Source: Sphingobacterium faecale
GTDB lineage: Bacteria > Bacteroidota > Bacteroidia > Sphingobacteriales > Sphingobacteriaceae
Assembly: GCF_016746095.1 (NCBI RefSeq)
Contig: NZ_JAERTY010000004.1
Coordinates: forward strand, 62,001 to 126,000
DNA: 64,000 nucleotides
Direction of reading: 5' to 3'
Made by a program: the position numbers and the translations under genes. Every line of letters begins with the position of its first letter. The stretch's first letter is position 1. Below, piece by piece: positions 53,458-62,956 of this stretch. Below the pieces are notes generated by a model. It searched no databases. It saw only the letters and a list, made by a program, of their open reading frames with translations, and had not been told where the DNA came from.

Positions 53458-55647
53458 ATGTCAAACATCAGATTCGAATCCGTAAATGCAGCATCTTCTA
53501 GGCATGCATTACCCGAAGAAAAGGTCGTAACCAAAAGAGCAACTACTATTTTTGGTAAAAATGTTTTCACCAGTGCAAAAATGAAAGATTTCTTACCCAA
53601 GAATACTTTCAAGGAACTAACAAAAGCAATTGAAGAAAGTGGACCGATATCCCGAGAGATTGCCGAATTCATTGCACAAGCAATGAAGACCTGGGCGCTC
53701 CAAAATGGCGTATCTCATTACACCCACTGGTTCCAACCGCTGACAGGCAGTACTGCTGAAAAACATGATGCCTTTTTTGAGCCGGATGAAAATGGTGATG
53801 CCATCGAAAAATTCACAGCCGACGCCCTTGTACAACAAGAGCCAGATGCTTCTTCTTTTCCAAATGGGGGCATCCGCAATACATTCGAAGCTCGCGGATA
53901 CACTGCTTGGGACCCTTCCTCCCCTGCCTTCATTTATGAATCTGCTGCAGGAAAGACATTGTGTATCCCTACAGTTTTTGTTTCCTACACGGGTGAATCT
54001 TTAGACTACAAAGCTCCTTTATTAAAAGCCGTAAATGCGATCGATAAAGCAGCTATTGATGTAGCGCAATATTTCGACAAAACAGTTACAAAAGTAAATA
54101 CATCGCTCGGTATCGAGCAAGAGTACTTTTTGGTTGACTTATCACTATACAATGCCCGTCCAGACCTGCAACTGACAGGTAGAACACTTTTTGGCCACAT
54201 GTCAGCCAAAGGACAACAACTCGAAGATCACTATTTTGGAGCTATCCCTGAACGTGTCCTAGCATTTATGGTTGACTTGGAAAACGAAGCTCTTAAACTT
54301 GGAATTCCATTAAAAACCCGACATAACGAGGTCGCTCCTTCACAATTCGAATGTGCTCCAATGTTTGAGGAAATCAATCTTGCCATAGACCACAATCAAT
54401 TACTTATGAATGTGATGGAGCAAGTTGCTATACGTCACAACTTCAAAGTGTTATTACATGAGAAACCTTACTCTGGCGTCAATGGATCAGGAAAACATAA
54501 TAACTGGTCACTGATTACAAACACAGGGATCAATTTACTATCTCCTGGAAAAACGCCAAAGAACAACCTTATGTTCTTAACGTTCTTTGTAAACACAATC
54601 AAAGCAGTACACGAGTACGCAGATTTGTTACGTGCATCTATTGCAAGTCACAGTAACGATCACCGTCTAGGAGCAAATGAAGCCCCTCCTGCTATCATAT
54701 CTATCTTCTTGGGATCACAGCTTGACGAACTATTGGATGAGATAGAATCAGCTCGCGTAGCGAAGAAAGTGAAGTCGGAGGCAAATCTTTGGCACGGTAT
54801 CCCAAAAATACCAGAACTTAAATTGGACAACACAGACCGCAACAGAACCTCTCCTTTTGCTTTTACAGGTAATAAATTTGAATTTCGCGCGGTAGGATCT
54901 TCGGCCAATTCGGCATTACCGATGACAGTATTAAATGCAATAGTTGCGGCGCAGTTAATAGAATTTAAAGCTGAAGTAGATAAACAAATCAAAAAAGGAA
55001 CGAAAAAAGACTTAGCTATTTTAAATGTATTGCGGAAATACATTAAAGACTCTAGAGCTATTCGTTTCGAGGGCAATGGATACAGTGACGAGTGGGCTCA
55101 AGAAGCTGAATTAAGAGGCTTATCAAATATCAAGTCAACACCAAAATCGCTGGATATCTATGTTAAAGAAGAAACTGTTGCCCTATTTGAACGTCTGGGA
55201 ATTTATTCCAAACGCGAATCGGAAGCACGTCATGAAATTTTATTAGAGAACTTCTATAAAAAACTGCAAATAGAAGCCCGTGTTATCGGAGAGGTTGTAA
55301 ATAGTCAAATTGCCCCTGCCTGCTTTACTTATCAGAACGAATTGATACAAAATGTCAGAGGTCTGAAAGATCTAGGTTTGGCCAAAGAAGCTTATTCCTC
55401 GCAATTAAATCTAGTTGAACGCATCTCTAAGCATGCAAATACAATCTTAGAAAAATCAGAAGAAATGCGTCAGGCTCGTAAAAAAGCAAATACCATTGAA
55501 GATATGCGTGAAAAAGCAATTGCTTATGACGAAATCGTGAAGCCATATTTTGATGAGATACGGTACCACGTGAACAAATTGGAGAAGATAGTTGACGATT
55601 CAAAATGGCCCTTACCGAAGCTTCGAGAACTTCTCTTTATCCATTAG
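53458..55647 (+). CDS. glnN: Type III glutamine synthetase (GSIII)
   Basis: The 729-residue enzyme makes glutamine from glutamate, ammonia and ATP. Length and sequence match GSIII, first described in Bacteroides fragilis and much longer than type I. Recognisable blocks are THWFQPLTGSTAEKHDAF, FPNGGIRNTFEARGYTAWD, VNTSLGIEQEYFLVD, KTRHNEVAPSQFECAPMFEE and HEKPYSGVNGSGKHNNWSL, which contain the metal, glutamate and ATP-binding residues. A coiled-coil-like C-terminus (about 620-725) follows. It is transcribed alone between two terminators. Confidence 0.96.
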   Translation: MSNIRFESVNAASSRHALPEEKVVTKRATTIFGKNVFTSAKMKDFLPKNTFKELTKAIEESGPISREIAEFIAQAMKTWALQNGVSHYTHWFQPLTGSTAEKHDAFFEPDENGDAIEKFTADALVQQEPDASSFPNGGIRNTFEARGYTAWDPSSPAFIYESAAGKTLCIPTVFVSYTGESLDYKAPLLKAVNAIDKAAIDVAQYFDKTVTKVNTSLGIEQEYFLVDLSLYNARPDLQLTGRTLFGHMSAKGQQLEDHYFGAIPERVLAFMVDLENEALKLGIPLKTRHNEVAPSQFECAPMFEEINLAIDHNQLLMNVMEQVAIRHNFKVLLHEKPYSGVNGSGKHNNWSLITNTGINLLSPGKTPKNNLMFLTFFVNTIKAVHEYADLLRASIASHSNDHRLGANEAPPAIISIFLGSQLDELLDEIESARVAKKVKSEANLWHGIPKIPELKLDNTDRNRTSPFAFTGNKFEFRAVGSSANSALPMTVLNAIVAAQLIEFKAEVDKQIKKGTKKDLAILNVLRKYIKDSRAIRFEGNGYSDEWAQEAELRGLSNIKSTPKSLDIYVKEETVALFERLGIYSKRESEARHEILLENFYKKLQIEARVIGEVVNSQIAPACFTYQNELIQNVRGLKDLGLAKEAYSSQLNLVERISKHANTILEKSEEMRQARKKANTIEDMREKAIAYDEIVKPYFDEIRYHVNKLEKIVDDSKWPLPKLRELLFIH

Positions 55648-55674
55648 TATCTAACCCTACATCATATTAAACTC

Positions 55675-55708
55675 AAAGGCGCCTCAAATAATATAGGCGC
55701 CTTTTTTT
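55675..55708 (+). terminator. Rho-independent terminator after glnN
   Basis: A perfect 10-bp stem (AAAGGCGCCT at 55675-55684 against AGGCGCCTTT at 55695-55704) is followed by T to 55708. Confidence 0.87.
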
Positions 55709-55838
55709 ATCAGCCCCCTCCCAACTTTAGCTTCGGTCCAGTCATCTCGTTGCGAATACTGTACATGCTTCTTCAGGCCATCCAGAGTGTGTACAGTCTT
55801 TTCTACATCAATATTTGAGATGCTTGTGTGTGAAACTT
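55685..55838 (-). pseudogene. Possible decayed 3' gene fragment
   Basis: The minus strand reads a stop-bounded stretch of about 45 codons that contains VEKTVHTLDGLKKHVQYS and QRDDWTEAKVG, a composition typical of a real C-terminal helix. It has no start codon in context and runs into the glnN terminator before stopping. It may be a leftover of a deleted gene. No family was identified and chance cannot be excluded. Confidence 0.22.
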
Positions 55839-55909
55839 ATGGATATTTCATATAAAAATGGTTTATTTGAGATTTATTGTTATTTTTCCTCAATAAATAG
55901 TACACACAA

Positions 55910-56653
55910 ATGAAAACGATAGGCATAATTCCCGCGCGATACGATTCTTCAAGATTTCCTGGTAAACCTTTGGTAGATATTGGAGGACTTAGTATGATAC
56001 AACGGGTATACAATCAGGCTAAACATGCTTCATCTCTAAGTGAAGTCATTGTTGCTACAGATGACCAACGAATATATGACCATATCAAGAGTTTTGGTGG
56101 AAATGTCGCAATGACAAAAGCAACACATCAATCCGGAACCGACCGCTGTGCTGAGGTCATCGAAAATATCCAAGGATTTGATGTCGTTATAAATATACAG
56201 GGGGATGAACCTTTTATTGACCCACAACAAATCGATCTATTAACGACCTGCTTCGAACATCCTCAGACCCAAATCGCAACATTGGTTCGCAAAGTCGAAA
56301 ACGCTGAAGAATTATTCAATGAAAACAAACCGAAAGTAGTATTGAGTAAAAATGGAGAAGCGATTTATTTTTCTAGACAGACAGTTCCCTTTTTAAGAGG
56401 AGCGAAAAAAGAAGACTGGTTAAAACTGCGTCCTTACTACAATCACATTGGTATCTATGGCTATCGCGTGGATGTATTAAAGGAAATTGCGAATCTACCC
56501 TATTCTGATTTGGAAGCAATGGAAGCGCTGGAGCAGCTACGGTGGTTAGATAACGGATTCAGAATTAATACCGCAATATCCAATCATACGAATGATGCGA
56601 TAGATACCCCAGAGGATTTACAGCAGATTATGCAGAAGTATTTCAAAAGTTGA
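55910..56653 (+). CDS. kdsB: 3-deoxy-manno-octulosonate cytidylyltransferase (CMP-KDO synthetase)
   Basis: The 247-residue enzyme activates KDO with CTP for lipopolysaccharide core synthesis. It starts with the nucleotide-binding motif IIPARYDSSRFPGKPL and contains EVIVATDDQRI, QSGTDRCAEV, INIQGDEPFIDPQQI, YFSRQTVPF and HIGIYGYR, all diagnostic. Length is standard. It indicates a Gram-negative outer membrane with KDO. A hairpin overlaps its stop. Confidence 0.96.
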   Translation: MKTIGIIPARYDSSRFPGKPLVDIGGLSMIQRVYNQAKHASSLSEVIVATDDQRIYDHIKSFGGNVAMTKATHQSGTDRCAEVIENIQGFDVVINIQGDEPFIDPQQIDLLTTCFEHPQTQIATLVRKVENAEELFNENKPKVVLSKNGEAIYFSRQTVPFLRGAKKEDWLKLRPYYNHIGIYGYRVDVLKEIANLPYSDLEAMEALEQLRWLDNGFRINTAISNHTNDAIDTPEDLQQIMQKYFKS

Positions 56654-56675
56654 GGCTAAAAAACATTAGCCTCAA
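56650..56675. terminator. Hairpin between convergent kdsB and aldo/keto reductase genes
   Basis: A 10-bp perfect stem (TTGAGGCTAA at 56650-56659 against TTAGCCTCAA at 56666-56675) includes the kdsB stop codon (56651-56653). The T-tract is weak on the plus strand and better on the minus strand (CTTTTG). Confidence 0.6.
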
Positions 56676-56677
56676 AA

Positions 56678-57571
56678 CTACAGATGTTGTTCATAACGTA
56701 ATTGAGCCCCCATACCATCTAGCACAGCGCTTTGCAGTTTTTCCATTTCTTTATATGCTTGAATCAATTGATTGAACTGCGCAACGGTACGTGCACCTAC
56801 CAACGCTGTACAAACAGCAGCATTACGTAAGACATAAGTTAGTGCAACAGCACTAGATGACACGCCGTACCCAAGGGCAATGGATTTAACTTTTCGTTGA
56901 ATAGCCTCCGCTGCGCCCACATCCAGCCCCACATACCCCACAGCTGGCTTATTAACTAAGAGCCCCTGCCCCAACACTCCTCGAGCAATCACTCCTACTT
57001 CTTGCGATTTAAGAAAATCTAAATATTCCTCAGGCCGCGTATCCAACATACTATATTGCATCATATTGGATGAGATATTAGCCACTTTAGCGTAGTACCC
57101 AAACACATTAGGCCTAATCGAAGAGAGTCCGTAGGCCCGAATCTTACCAGACGTTTTCAATCGCTCGAAGATATCGATTACCTCATCAAAATTATCGGCA
57201 ATCGTGCCACCATGTAATTGATATAAGTCCAGATAATCGGTCTGCAATCTCTTCAATGAAGCATCTACAGCCCGATTGATATATTCCTTGGACACATCCC
57301 ATCCCCAACCATCTCCTGTCTCGTTCCAAACATTACCCACCTTTGTCGCCAATATGATCTCTTTTCGAAATGCCTTTATTCCTTTTCCCAATAACACCTC
57401 ATTCTCACCTTTCGCATACAAATCCGCCGTATCGAAATAACAGACTCCTTCCGAATAAGCAGTCCTGATCAATTTCATATCAGCGGCTTCATCCTTACCA
57501 GAAAGTGACATAGCTCCAAAACCAAGAGCAGAAACCTCTAACCCAGATTTACCAAGGTTATTCAGCAGCAT
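56678..57571 (-). CDS. Aldo/keto reductase
   Basis: The 297-residue NADPH-dependent oxidoreductase has the (beta/alpha)8 barrel of the family. Catalytic Asp, Tyr and Lys appear in CYFDTADLYAKGENE and ILATKVG, and His in YQLHGG. Its start overlaps the end of the FKBP gene by 14 bases, showing tight coupling. Substrate is unknown. Confidence 0.92.
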   Translation of the reverse strand: MLLNNLGKSGLEVSALGFGAMSLSGKDEAADMKLIRTAYSEGVCYFDTADLYAKGENEVLLGKGIKAFRKEIILATKVGNVWNETGDGWGWDVSKEYINRAVDASLKRLQTDYLDLYQLHGGTIADNFDEVIDIFERLKTSGKIRAYGLSSIRPNVFGYYAKVANISSNMMQYSMLDTRPEEYLDFLKSQEVGVIARGVLGQGLLVNKPAVGYVGLDVGAAEAIQRKVKSIALGYGVSSSAVALTYVLRNAAVCTALVGARTVAQFNQLIQAYKEMEKLQSAVLDGMGAQLRYEQHL

Positions 57572-58331
57572 CTTTACTTTTTATCTCTAAAAGCTCTACT
57601 TCGAAGATTAATGGACTGAACGGGGGAATACCTCCCGTGCCACGCTCTCCGTAAGCTAGATTATAAGGAATAAAAAAACGGTATTTACTCCCAACTTTCA
57701 TTAATGGAATACCAATTTGCCATCCTTTAATCACTCCTGTCAGGCGAAGGCTCAGCGCTTCGTTTCGATCATAGGAACTATCAAACTTCTCTCCATTAGG
57801 CAATGTCCCTAAATAATGGACCAAGACTTCGTCTGAAACAGTTGGATGCGCGCCTTCTCCTTCGGCCAATACCTCATACTGAACCCCTTCTTCGGTCACT
57901 TTAATATTCGGGTTAAGTTTATTTTTTGCTAGAAACTCCTCTCCTGGTTTACGAAGCTCTGCATTCTTCTGCTCCATCATTTTACGTACAGAAGCTTGGA
58001 TTATCTCCGCACTTTTATCCTCTGTCAATAAAACATCAGTTCCTTTATAATAGGCAGATATACCAGCTGAAAGCATTTTTAAGTCCAAATTAAAGCCATT
58101 CCCTTTTAAAGACTTGGCGATATCCGTTCCCAATGCATAAGATAATGAATCCTTCTCTGTCTTTAAAACTATCGTATTTGTTACTGGAGCACCTTTTGAG
58201 GCAGTCTTTCCGGTAGACTTACTGTTGCTTTGTGTTCTTACAGGTTGTTTTTTAGATTTTGTCTGCGCATTGGCAATACACAAAGAAGCCCCACTAACCA
58301 TAGCGAGAGCACATATTACTTTAAATTTCAT
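57558..58331 (-). CDS. FKBP-type peptidyl-prolyl isomerase (Mip/FkpA-like)
   Basis: The 257-residue periplasmic foldase has a signal peptide (cut near IANAQ), a Ser/Thr/Lys-rich linker (25-50), an N-terminal dimerisation-type domain (DSLSYALGTDIAKSLKG, about 60-155) and a C-terminal FKBP domain (about 155-250; VLVHYLGTLPNGEKFDSSYD, GVIKGWQIGIPLMKVGSKYRF, IPYNLAYGERGTGGIPPFS). It overlaps the upstream glycosyltransferase gene by four bases (ATGA) and the downstream aldo/keto reductase gene by 14. It should catalyse prolyl isomerisation in the periplasm. Confidence 0.94.
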   Translation of the reverse strand: MKFKVICALAMVSGASLCIANAQTKSKKQPVRTQSNSKSTGKTASKGAPVTNTIVLKTEKDSLSYALGTDIAKSLKGNGFNLDLKMLSAGISAYYKGTDVLLTEDKSAEIIQASVRKMMEQKNAELRKPGEEFLAKNKLNPNIKVTEEGVQYEVLAEGEGAHPTVSDEVLVHYLGTLPNGEKFDSSYDRNEALSLRLTGVIKGWQIGIPLMKVGSKYRFFIPYNLAYGERGTGGIPPFSPLIFEVELLEIKSKDAAE

Positions 58332-59314
58332 TTATGGTTATTTACAATCGTTTCTATAATAGACATAGTATGATTTGGATAATCAACAGTTATGGGATTG
58401 TTATCATTCAACCACAGTTCTATATCATATTCAAACTTCTTTTTCAAGCTTTTAATAACAGGAATCCCCATTTTCTCTAAAGCTGCAGCATTCAGGTGCT
58501 GTTCGTATTGATTCTTCATCGGGATCACTAAAACTTTCTTCCCTAAATACAAAGCCTCCGCTGGCGTCTCAAATCCAGCTCCACATAAAACTCCCTCCGA
58601 GGAGGCCATACTTTTTACAAATGCGTCACTATTTATCGGATTAATACTTACATTTTTATAACGTAATGATTTGGAGTTATGCTTCGAAAAAACCTCCCAC
58701 TTTGCCCCTTCAAACTTGGTTAAATGTTTTAAAAGATGTGCATCGTCGTACGAAGGCAAATATACCGTATAATGCCCGTCATTTGTCGGATCCAAACTAC
58801 GAATGGACTCCCGAATTACAGGTGTATAAATAGATTTATGATAAGATTTAAAATGAAATCCATAGGCATCAGAAACAGGTGCATAATTTTTCATAATAAA
58901 TTTACCCATCATATCTCCCTCGTCTGGCTTGGGACTGTCGGGGTGTAAGGCACCGATCTGATGGCTCAAGCCTATACAACGGATATCTTTAGTGTGGCAG
59001 GCCCAAGCGGTAATGGGTTCGAAGTCATTAATAACAAGATCGTACTTCTCAACAGGAACTGAGTTTATCTCCTGAATAAACTTCCGTATTGTAGAGCTCA
59101 TAAAAGTTTTCCATAGATCCACGCCTCCGCTCTTGCCAAAAATAAAGCTAAGGCCGTGTAACCGGTACTTAATTTCAAAAGGTAATGGGATATCAGCCTG
59201 AATACCACTAATCAATACGTCTACTTCACCAAATTGTTGCAAACAAGGAATTACATCCATGGCTCGACAAAGATGACCATTTCCGGTTCCTTGTATGGCG
59301 TATAATATTTTCAT
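58328..59314 (-). CDS. Glycosyltransferase-like protein (MurG/GT1-type fold)
   Basis: The 328-residue protein has the two-domain GT-B look. The N-terminal QGTGNGHLCRAMDVI glycine-rich loop and the C-terminal block GVLCGAGFETPAEALYLGKKVLVIP with a downstream PMKNQYEQHLNA motif resemble UDP-sugar transferases such as MurG and related lipid-glycosylating enzymes. No signal peptide is present; it is probably cytosolic or membrane-peripheral. It is the first gene of the overlapping operon with FKBP and aldo/keto reductase. Acceptor and sugar are unknown. Confidence 0.85.
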   Translation of the reverse strand: MKILYAIQGTGNGHLCRAMDVIPCLQQFGEVDVLISGIQADIPLPFEIKYRLHGLSFIFGKSGGVDLWKTFMSSTIRKFIQEINSVPVEKYDLVINDFEPITAWACHTKDIRCIGLSHQIGALHPDSPKPDEGDMMGKFIMKNYAPVSDAYGFHFKSYHKSIYTPVIRESIRSLDPTNDGHYTVYLPSYDDAHLLKHLTKFEGAKWEVFSKHNSKSLRYKNVSINPINSDAFVKSMASSEGVLCGAGFETPAEALYLGKKVLVIPMKNQYEQHLNAAALEKMGIPVIKSLKKKFEYDIELWLNDNNPITVDYPNHTMSIIETIVNNHK

Positions 59315-59429
59315 CGTTTATCTAAAGTAAATCGAAAATACTGTTTTTTTTTCATTTGATCCGCTTTCAATTATTAAATTATAGTTAACTCATTTGTTTT
59401 ATTACCTTTAACCTTATAACCAATGTATT

Positions 59430-60368
59430 ATGAAACAGATAGCACTATTAATTTCATCTCTGACATTGTCTATTTTCCTTTCCTCATGGGGATTTTATGC
59501 CCATAAAAAAATCAATGAAACCGCCGTGTTTCTGCTACCGACAGAAATGGCTGCTTTCTTTAAGAAAAACATAAAACTCATTACAGAAAAAGCTGTCGAT
59601 GCAGATAAACGTTGCTACGTCGACACCATAGAAGGCCCTAGACATTATATTGATGTAGATCGCTATGAGAACATAGATTCTATTCCTATACACTGGAGCA
59701 AAGCTGTAGAAAAGTTTACTGAACGTAAATTATTGGTCCAAGGGGTTGTGCCTTGGCAGATTTCGAAAACTTACAATAATCTTATCAGAGCTTTTAAAGA
59801 GAACAATGAAAAGAAGATCATTCAATACAGTGCTGACTTAGGCCATTATATAGCTGACGCTCACGTCCCTTTGCACACAAGTAGCAATTATAATGGTCAG
59901 TATAGCAATCAAATCGGAATACATGCCTTCTGGGAGACAAGACTGCCTGAAATGTTTTCCAATGATTATAATTACTTTATCAAAAAGGCTGAATATATAG
60001 AAGATCCACTTGCCCTATCCTGGAAAATAGTCCGAGAAAGCAACGCTCTTGTGGACTCTGTTCTCCAAATTGAAAAAACACTCTCGCAATTATTCAAAGA
60101 ATCTGAAAGAAAGGCTTATATTGAACGAAACAACCAACTGATATACACCTACTCTGACGCCTACGCAACACAATACCACAAGGCTCTCAACGGAATGGTA
60201 GAAAGGCGATTAAGAGCATCAATACTCCAAGTAGCTTCTTTTTGGTACTCGGCTTGGATAGATGCCGGACAACCGAAACTGTCTAATGTAAAGGTTAAAG
60301 AAACGGACTATCCCTCGCCAATAGAAACTAAAAACAAAAAAACACTAGGCCGTGAAGAATGGCATTGA
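59430..60368 (+). CDS. Zinc-dependent phospholipase C / S1-P1 nuclease-like protein
   Basis: The 312-residue exported protein has a signal peptide cut so that the mature chain starts near WGFYAHKKIN, where an N-terminal Trp and His bind zinc in this fold. Further ligand motifs are RHYIDVDRY, DLGHYIADAHVPLHTSSNYNG and GIHAFWETRLP, giving the His/Asp/Glu set of a three-zinc phosphoesterase. It may hydrolyse phospholipids or nucleic acids outside the cytoplasm. It is monocistronic and converges with the type IX substrate gene, separated by nine bases. Confidence 0.88.
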   Translation: MKQIALLISSLTLSIFLSSWGFYAHKKINETAVFLLPTEMAAFFKKNIKLITEKAVDADKRCYVDTIEGPRHYIDVDRYENIDSIPIHWSKAVEKFTERKLLVQGVVPWQISKTYNNLIRAFKENNEKKIIQYSADLGHYIADAHVPLHTSSNYNGQYSNQIGIHAFWETRLPEMFSNDYNYFIKKAEYIEDPLALSWKIVRESNALVDSVLQIEKTLSQLFKESERKAYIERNNQLIYTYSDAYATQYHKALNGMVERRLRASILQVASFWYSAWIDAGQPKLSNVKVKETDYPSPIETKNKKTLGREEWH

Positions 60369-60377
60369 TACAAGAAT

Positions 60378-62813
60378 CTAATTCACGAAGCTTGTACTCG
60401 AAGTTAATATCATAAGCGCTCCTTTATTAATAATGGGTTTTTGCCCATATTTACTCCCTTTAAAAAGGTAAAAGTAAACTCCATTAGTCACAGTAACAGG
60501 GACTACCCAATCATTCTTATAGTTATTAGAACTAAACATAATCCGCCCAGAACGATCCAGCACACTGACCTCTACCTGATCAAAATTAGATAATCCAATA
60601 ATTTGAAATGTATCATTTTTAGAATCTCCATTCGGAGTAATGGTATTCGGAATAAATAACCCTTTAATAGTAAGTGTTACTGTAGCGATATTTGACCAAT
60701 TGCCATTACCATCCATGATTTGATACGCAAATTTATCAACTCCAATATACTGATCATTAGCCTGATATATCCATTTCCCTTCAGCATCTTTATACAGCTG
60801 TCCATTGTTCGGATAATCCACGATACGAAGACTTTCCTTATTCAAATAGCTATGCTCAACGAAATCATTATTAAGAACGTCTAATATTTGAATAGAATTA
60901 AATACAACATCAAAAAAATCGTCTTTTGCAATAGGTATGGTTTTTAGTATTTGTATATATACCTTGTTTATGATAACTGTAGTCCCATTTTCATCAACTA
61001 TACGGTAAGTAAACTCATCACCCCCTGTATAAGCCCCATCTTTTACACTATAAGTAGCTGTATTATCTGTCAACGCGATATCTCCATAAATAGAAAAGTC
61101 TACAATCTCTATTCTCTCACCACGCTCAAGAATGCTAGCGAATGCCTCTGTATCCAACAGGTCAAACAACACCTCTCGTCCTTGATAAACTGTAATGTGC
61201 AACTCTTTAATTGAGGACAAAGGATTGTCTTCTTTAACAGGCTGCCTAGGTCCGACACTTATCCTTTCTGTTATCTCAGCCTGCAAATGTGCCGTATATG
61301 TCCATGTATCCATTACTCGTTTATTACCATAACTATATGCGCCATAACCGTTATTTAAAGAGCCAGACACATGCTTAGTCGCTGTATAAGAACCCCACCG
61401 ATGTCCGTCTAACCTACTAGCAGTACCGGTTTTATTGACTCTAGGATTCGACACTTCTCCAGGTTGCCCCCCTGTAATATCTGAATCATCCCAATACATT
61501 ATAGCATCACTATGTATACTGCCGTCAATATTAATGCGGTCCACTAATATACCATTAGGATTAATCTCCATATCAAAATATGGAAAATGAATTTCACCTT
61601 GAACTAATGATACAGACACCCTCACCTCGTAATCAACACCCTGAGGCATAAAATTATTATCACCGTCTAATCCATCCCAGAAAAAACGATTCACGCCTTC
61701 TTTCGCTTCTACATTGATTTGAAGGCTTCTAAAGAAAAACTTGTCCGAGGTTGGACTTATAACGACCTTATATCGTCCACTATAATTGGTTTTAAAGCTC
61801 AAAAACACGCCTTCTTTTTCAAGCTGATTAGTTTTCCCTTCCTCCCAAACTATTTTAAGATCTTGAACATCTATAATTTCCCGAGGGCTAAAAAGCCAAC
61901 TTCTTCCCCCGGGAAAAGCACCATGGCTTTGTTTTGGCATAGTAGTATCGGGAAGACCATAAAACATTTTATGAGTGATAAGCAATTGTTCATCCTCTTT
62001 ATTAGGGTTATGAAACAGAGCATTCATCTCCTGATCCGCACTTTTGTAACTAGGCAGTCCTTTTTCGTTCAGAACACCAGAGCTATTAACAAAATATGCA
62101 AAATCAATACCGTGACTTCCATTTCCGTTCACATGATAGATATACCCATCATTTGTCAGTACATAATTTCTACCGTAGAAAGCCCCGTCCCGCTCAGCTA
62201 AACTTTCTGTAGAGATATGCAACTGTAGTATAGAAACAAATACCCGTCCTACCACCCAAGCTGTATTATCAACATTTCGAACGGATACATCCCAAGCAGA
62301 AATAAGGCTTCCTTGGGTGTTTTGTATCCAATCAGCATCTGCCTTAACATTAGGCACTTCCACTGTGGCGGCGTTAATAGGATCTTGATCGGGAGAAATA
62401 AACTCGACACACCATATTCCCGACTGCCCTATCCCTACGGGTATCTCAAAAGGCGTGTATCCAACACGGGGACCGGCCAGTTCGGCTTTTCTACTAGAGC
62501 CTTCGAACTCTAAAATACGTCCAATATTATCTGATCGTGTTTGATATATTTTACCATCCGGCGCTTTTAGCTTAACACGTCCTTGCCCAACATTTTGGGC
62601 ACTCGAGGCAACAGCAATAGTCTCTCCCTCTACAGCGTAGACATAATGTGCAGCTTGATTGGCAAAAGCATTCCTTCCAATAGGTAACGAGACCAAAAAA
62701 GCTCGATTACCTTCAACTTTGTCGGGGTAAAAATTTTTTGACCCCTCCCCAAGAACGCTATTCATCCAAAACAACAAACCCAATAATAGGAGCATGTTCC
62801 ATTTCATATTCAT
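60378..62813 (-). CDS. Large secreted protein with gliding-type (T9SS type B) C-terminal domain
   Basis: The protein has about 811 residues from the ATG at 62813, chosen because it begins the signal peptide (MNMKWNMLLLLGLLFWMNS); the frame extends 22 codons upstream without signal character and a second ATG lies at 62807. After a long extracellular part with beta-rich segments (PSYKSADQEMNALFHNP, GDNNFMPQGVDYEVRVSV) it has at least one cadherin/Ig-like repeat (AKDDFFDVVFNSIQILDVL) and ends with the gliding-motility-associated C-terminal domain: NTITPNGDSKNDTFQIIGL followed by a strand-rich tail. This domain targets cargo to type IX secretion. Its function beyond surface exposure is unknown. 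Confidence 0.9.
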   Translation of the reverse strand: MNMKWNMLLLLGLLFWMNSVLGEGSKNFYPDKVEGNRAFLVSLPIGRNAFANQAAHYVYAVEGETIAVASSAQNVGQGRVKLKAPDGKIYQTRSDNIGRILEFEGSSRKAELAGPRVGYTPFEIPVGIGQSGIWCVEFISPDQDPINAATVEVPNVKADADWIQNTQGSLISAWDVSVRNVDNTAWVVGRVFVSILQLHISTESLAERDGAFYGRNYVLTNDGYIYHVNGNGSHGIDFAYFVNSSGVLNEKGLPSYKSADQEMNALFHNPNKEDEQLLITHKMFYGLPDTTMPKQSHGAFPGGRSWLFSPREIIDVQDLKIVWEEGKTNQLEKEGVFLSFKTNYSGRYKVVISPTSDKFFFRSLQINVEAKEGVNRFFWDGLDGDNNFMPQGVDYEVRVSVSLVQGEIHFPYFDMEINPNGILVDRINIDGSIHSDAIMYWDDSDITGGQPGEVSNPRVNKTGTASRLDGHRWGSYTATKHVSGSLNNGYGAYSYGNKRVMDTWTYTAHLQAEITERISVGPRQPVKEDNPLSSIKELHITVYQGREVLFDLLDTEAFASILERGERIEIVDFSIYGDIALTDNTATYSVKDGAYTGGDEFTYRIVDENGTTVIINKVYIQILKTIPIAKDDFFDVVFNSIQILDVLNNDFVEHSYLNKESLRIVDYPNNGQLYKDAEGKWIYQANDQYIGVDKFAYQIMDGNGNWSNIATVTLTIKGLFIPNTITPNGDSKNDTFQIIGLSNFDQVEVSVLDRSGRIMFSSNNYKNDWVVPVTVTNGVYFYLFKGSKYGQKPIINKGALMILTSSTSFVN

Positions 62814-62927
62814 AGCAACGTAGATAGATGTGTCCAAGTGGACTGTATCAAATATAATATTTCCGTAATAAAATTGCAACAGTAAAATTTAAAGCCACTA
62901 AATCCCAAATCGTTAGTTTATTTATCT

Positions 62928-62935
62928 TACCTTTG
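62928..62935 (+). promoter_or_regulatory. -7 box upstream of queE
   Basis: A perfect TACCTTTG lies 21 bases before the ATG at 62957. No convincing -33 element is seen. Confidence 0.5.
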
Positions 62936-62956
62936 CAGCCTGTAAAATTCAAGATA

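Noticed and set aside
62814-62879. Longer N-terminus of the type IX substrate
   Set aside because: The extension is polar and precedes the signal peptide; an ATG at 62813 fits export.
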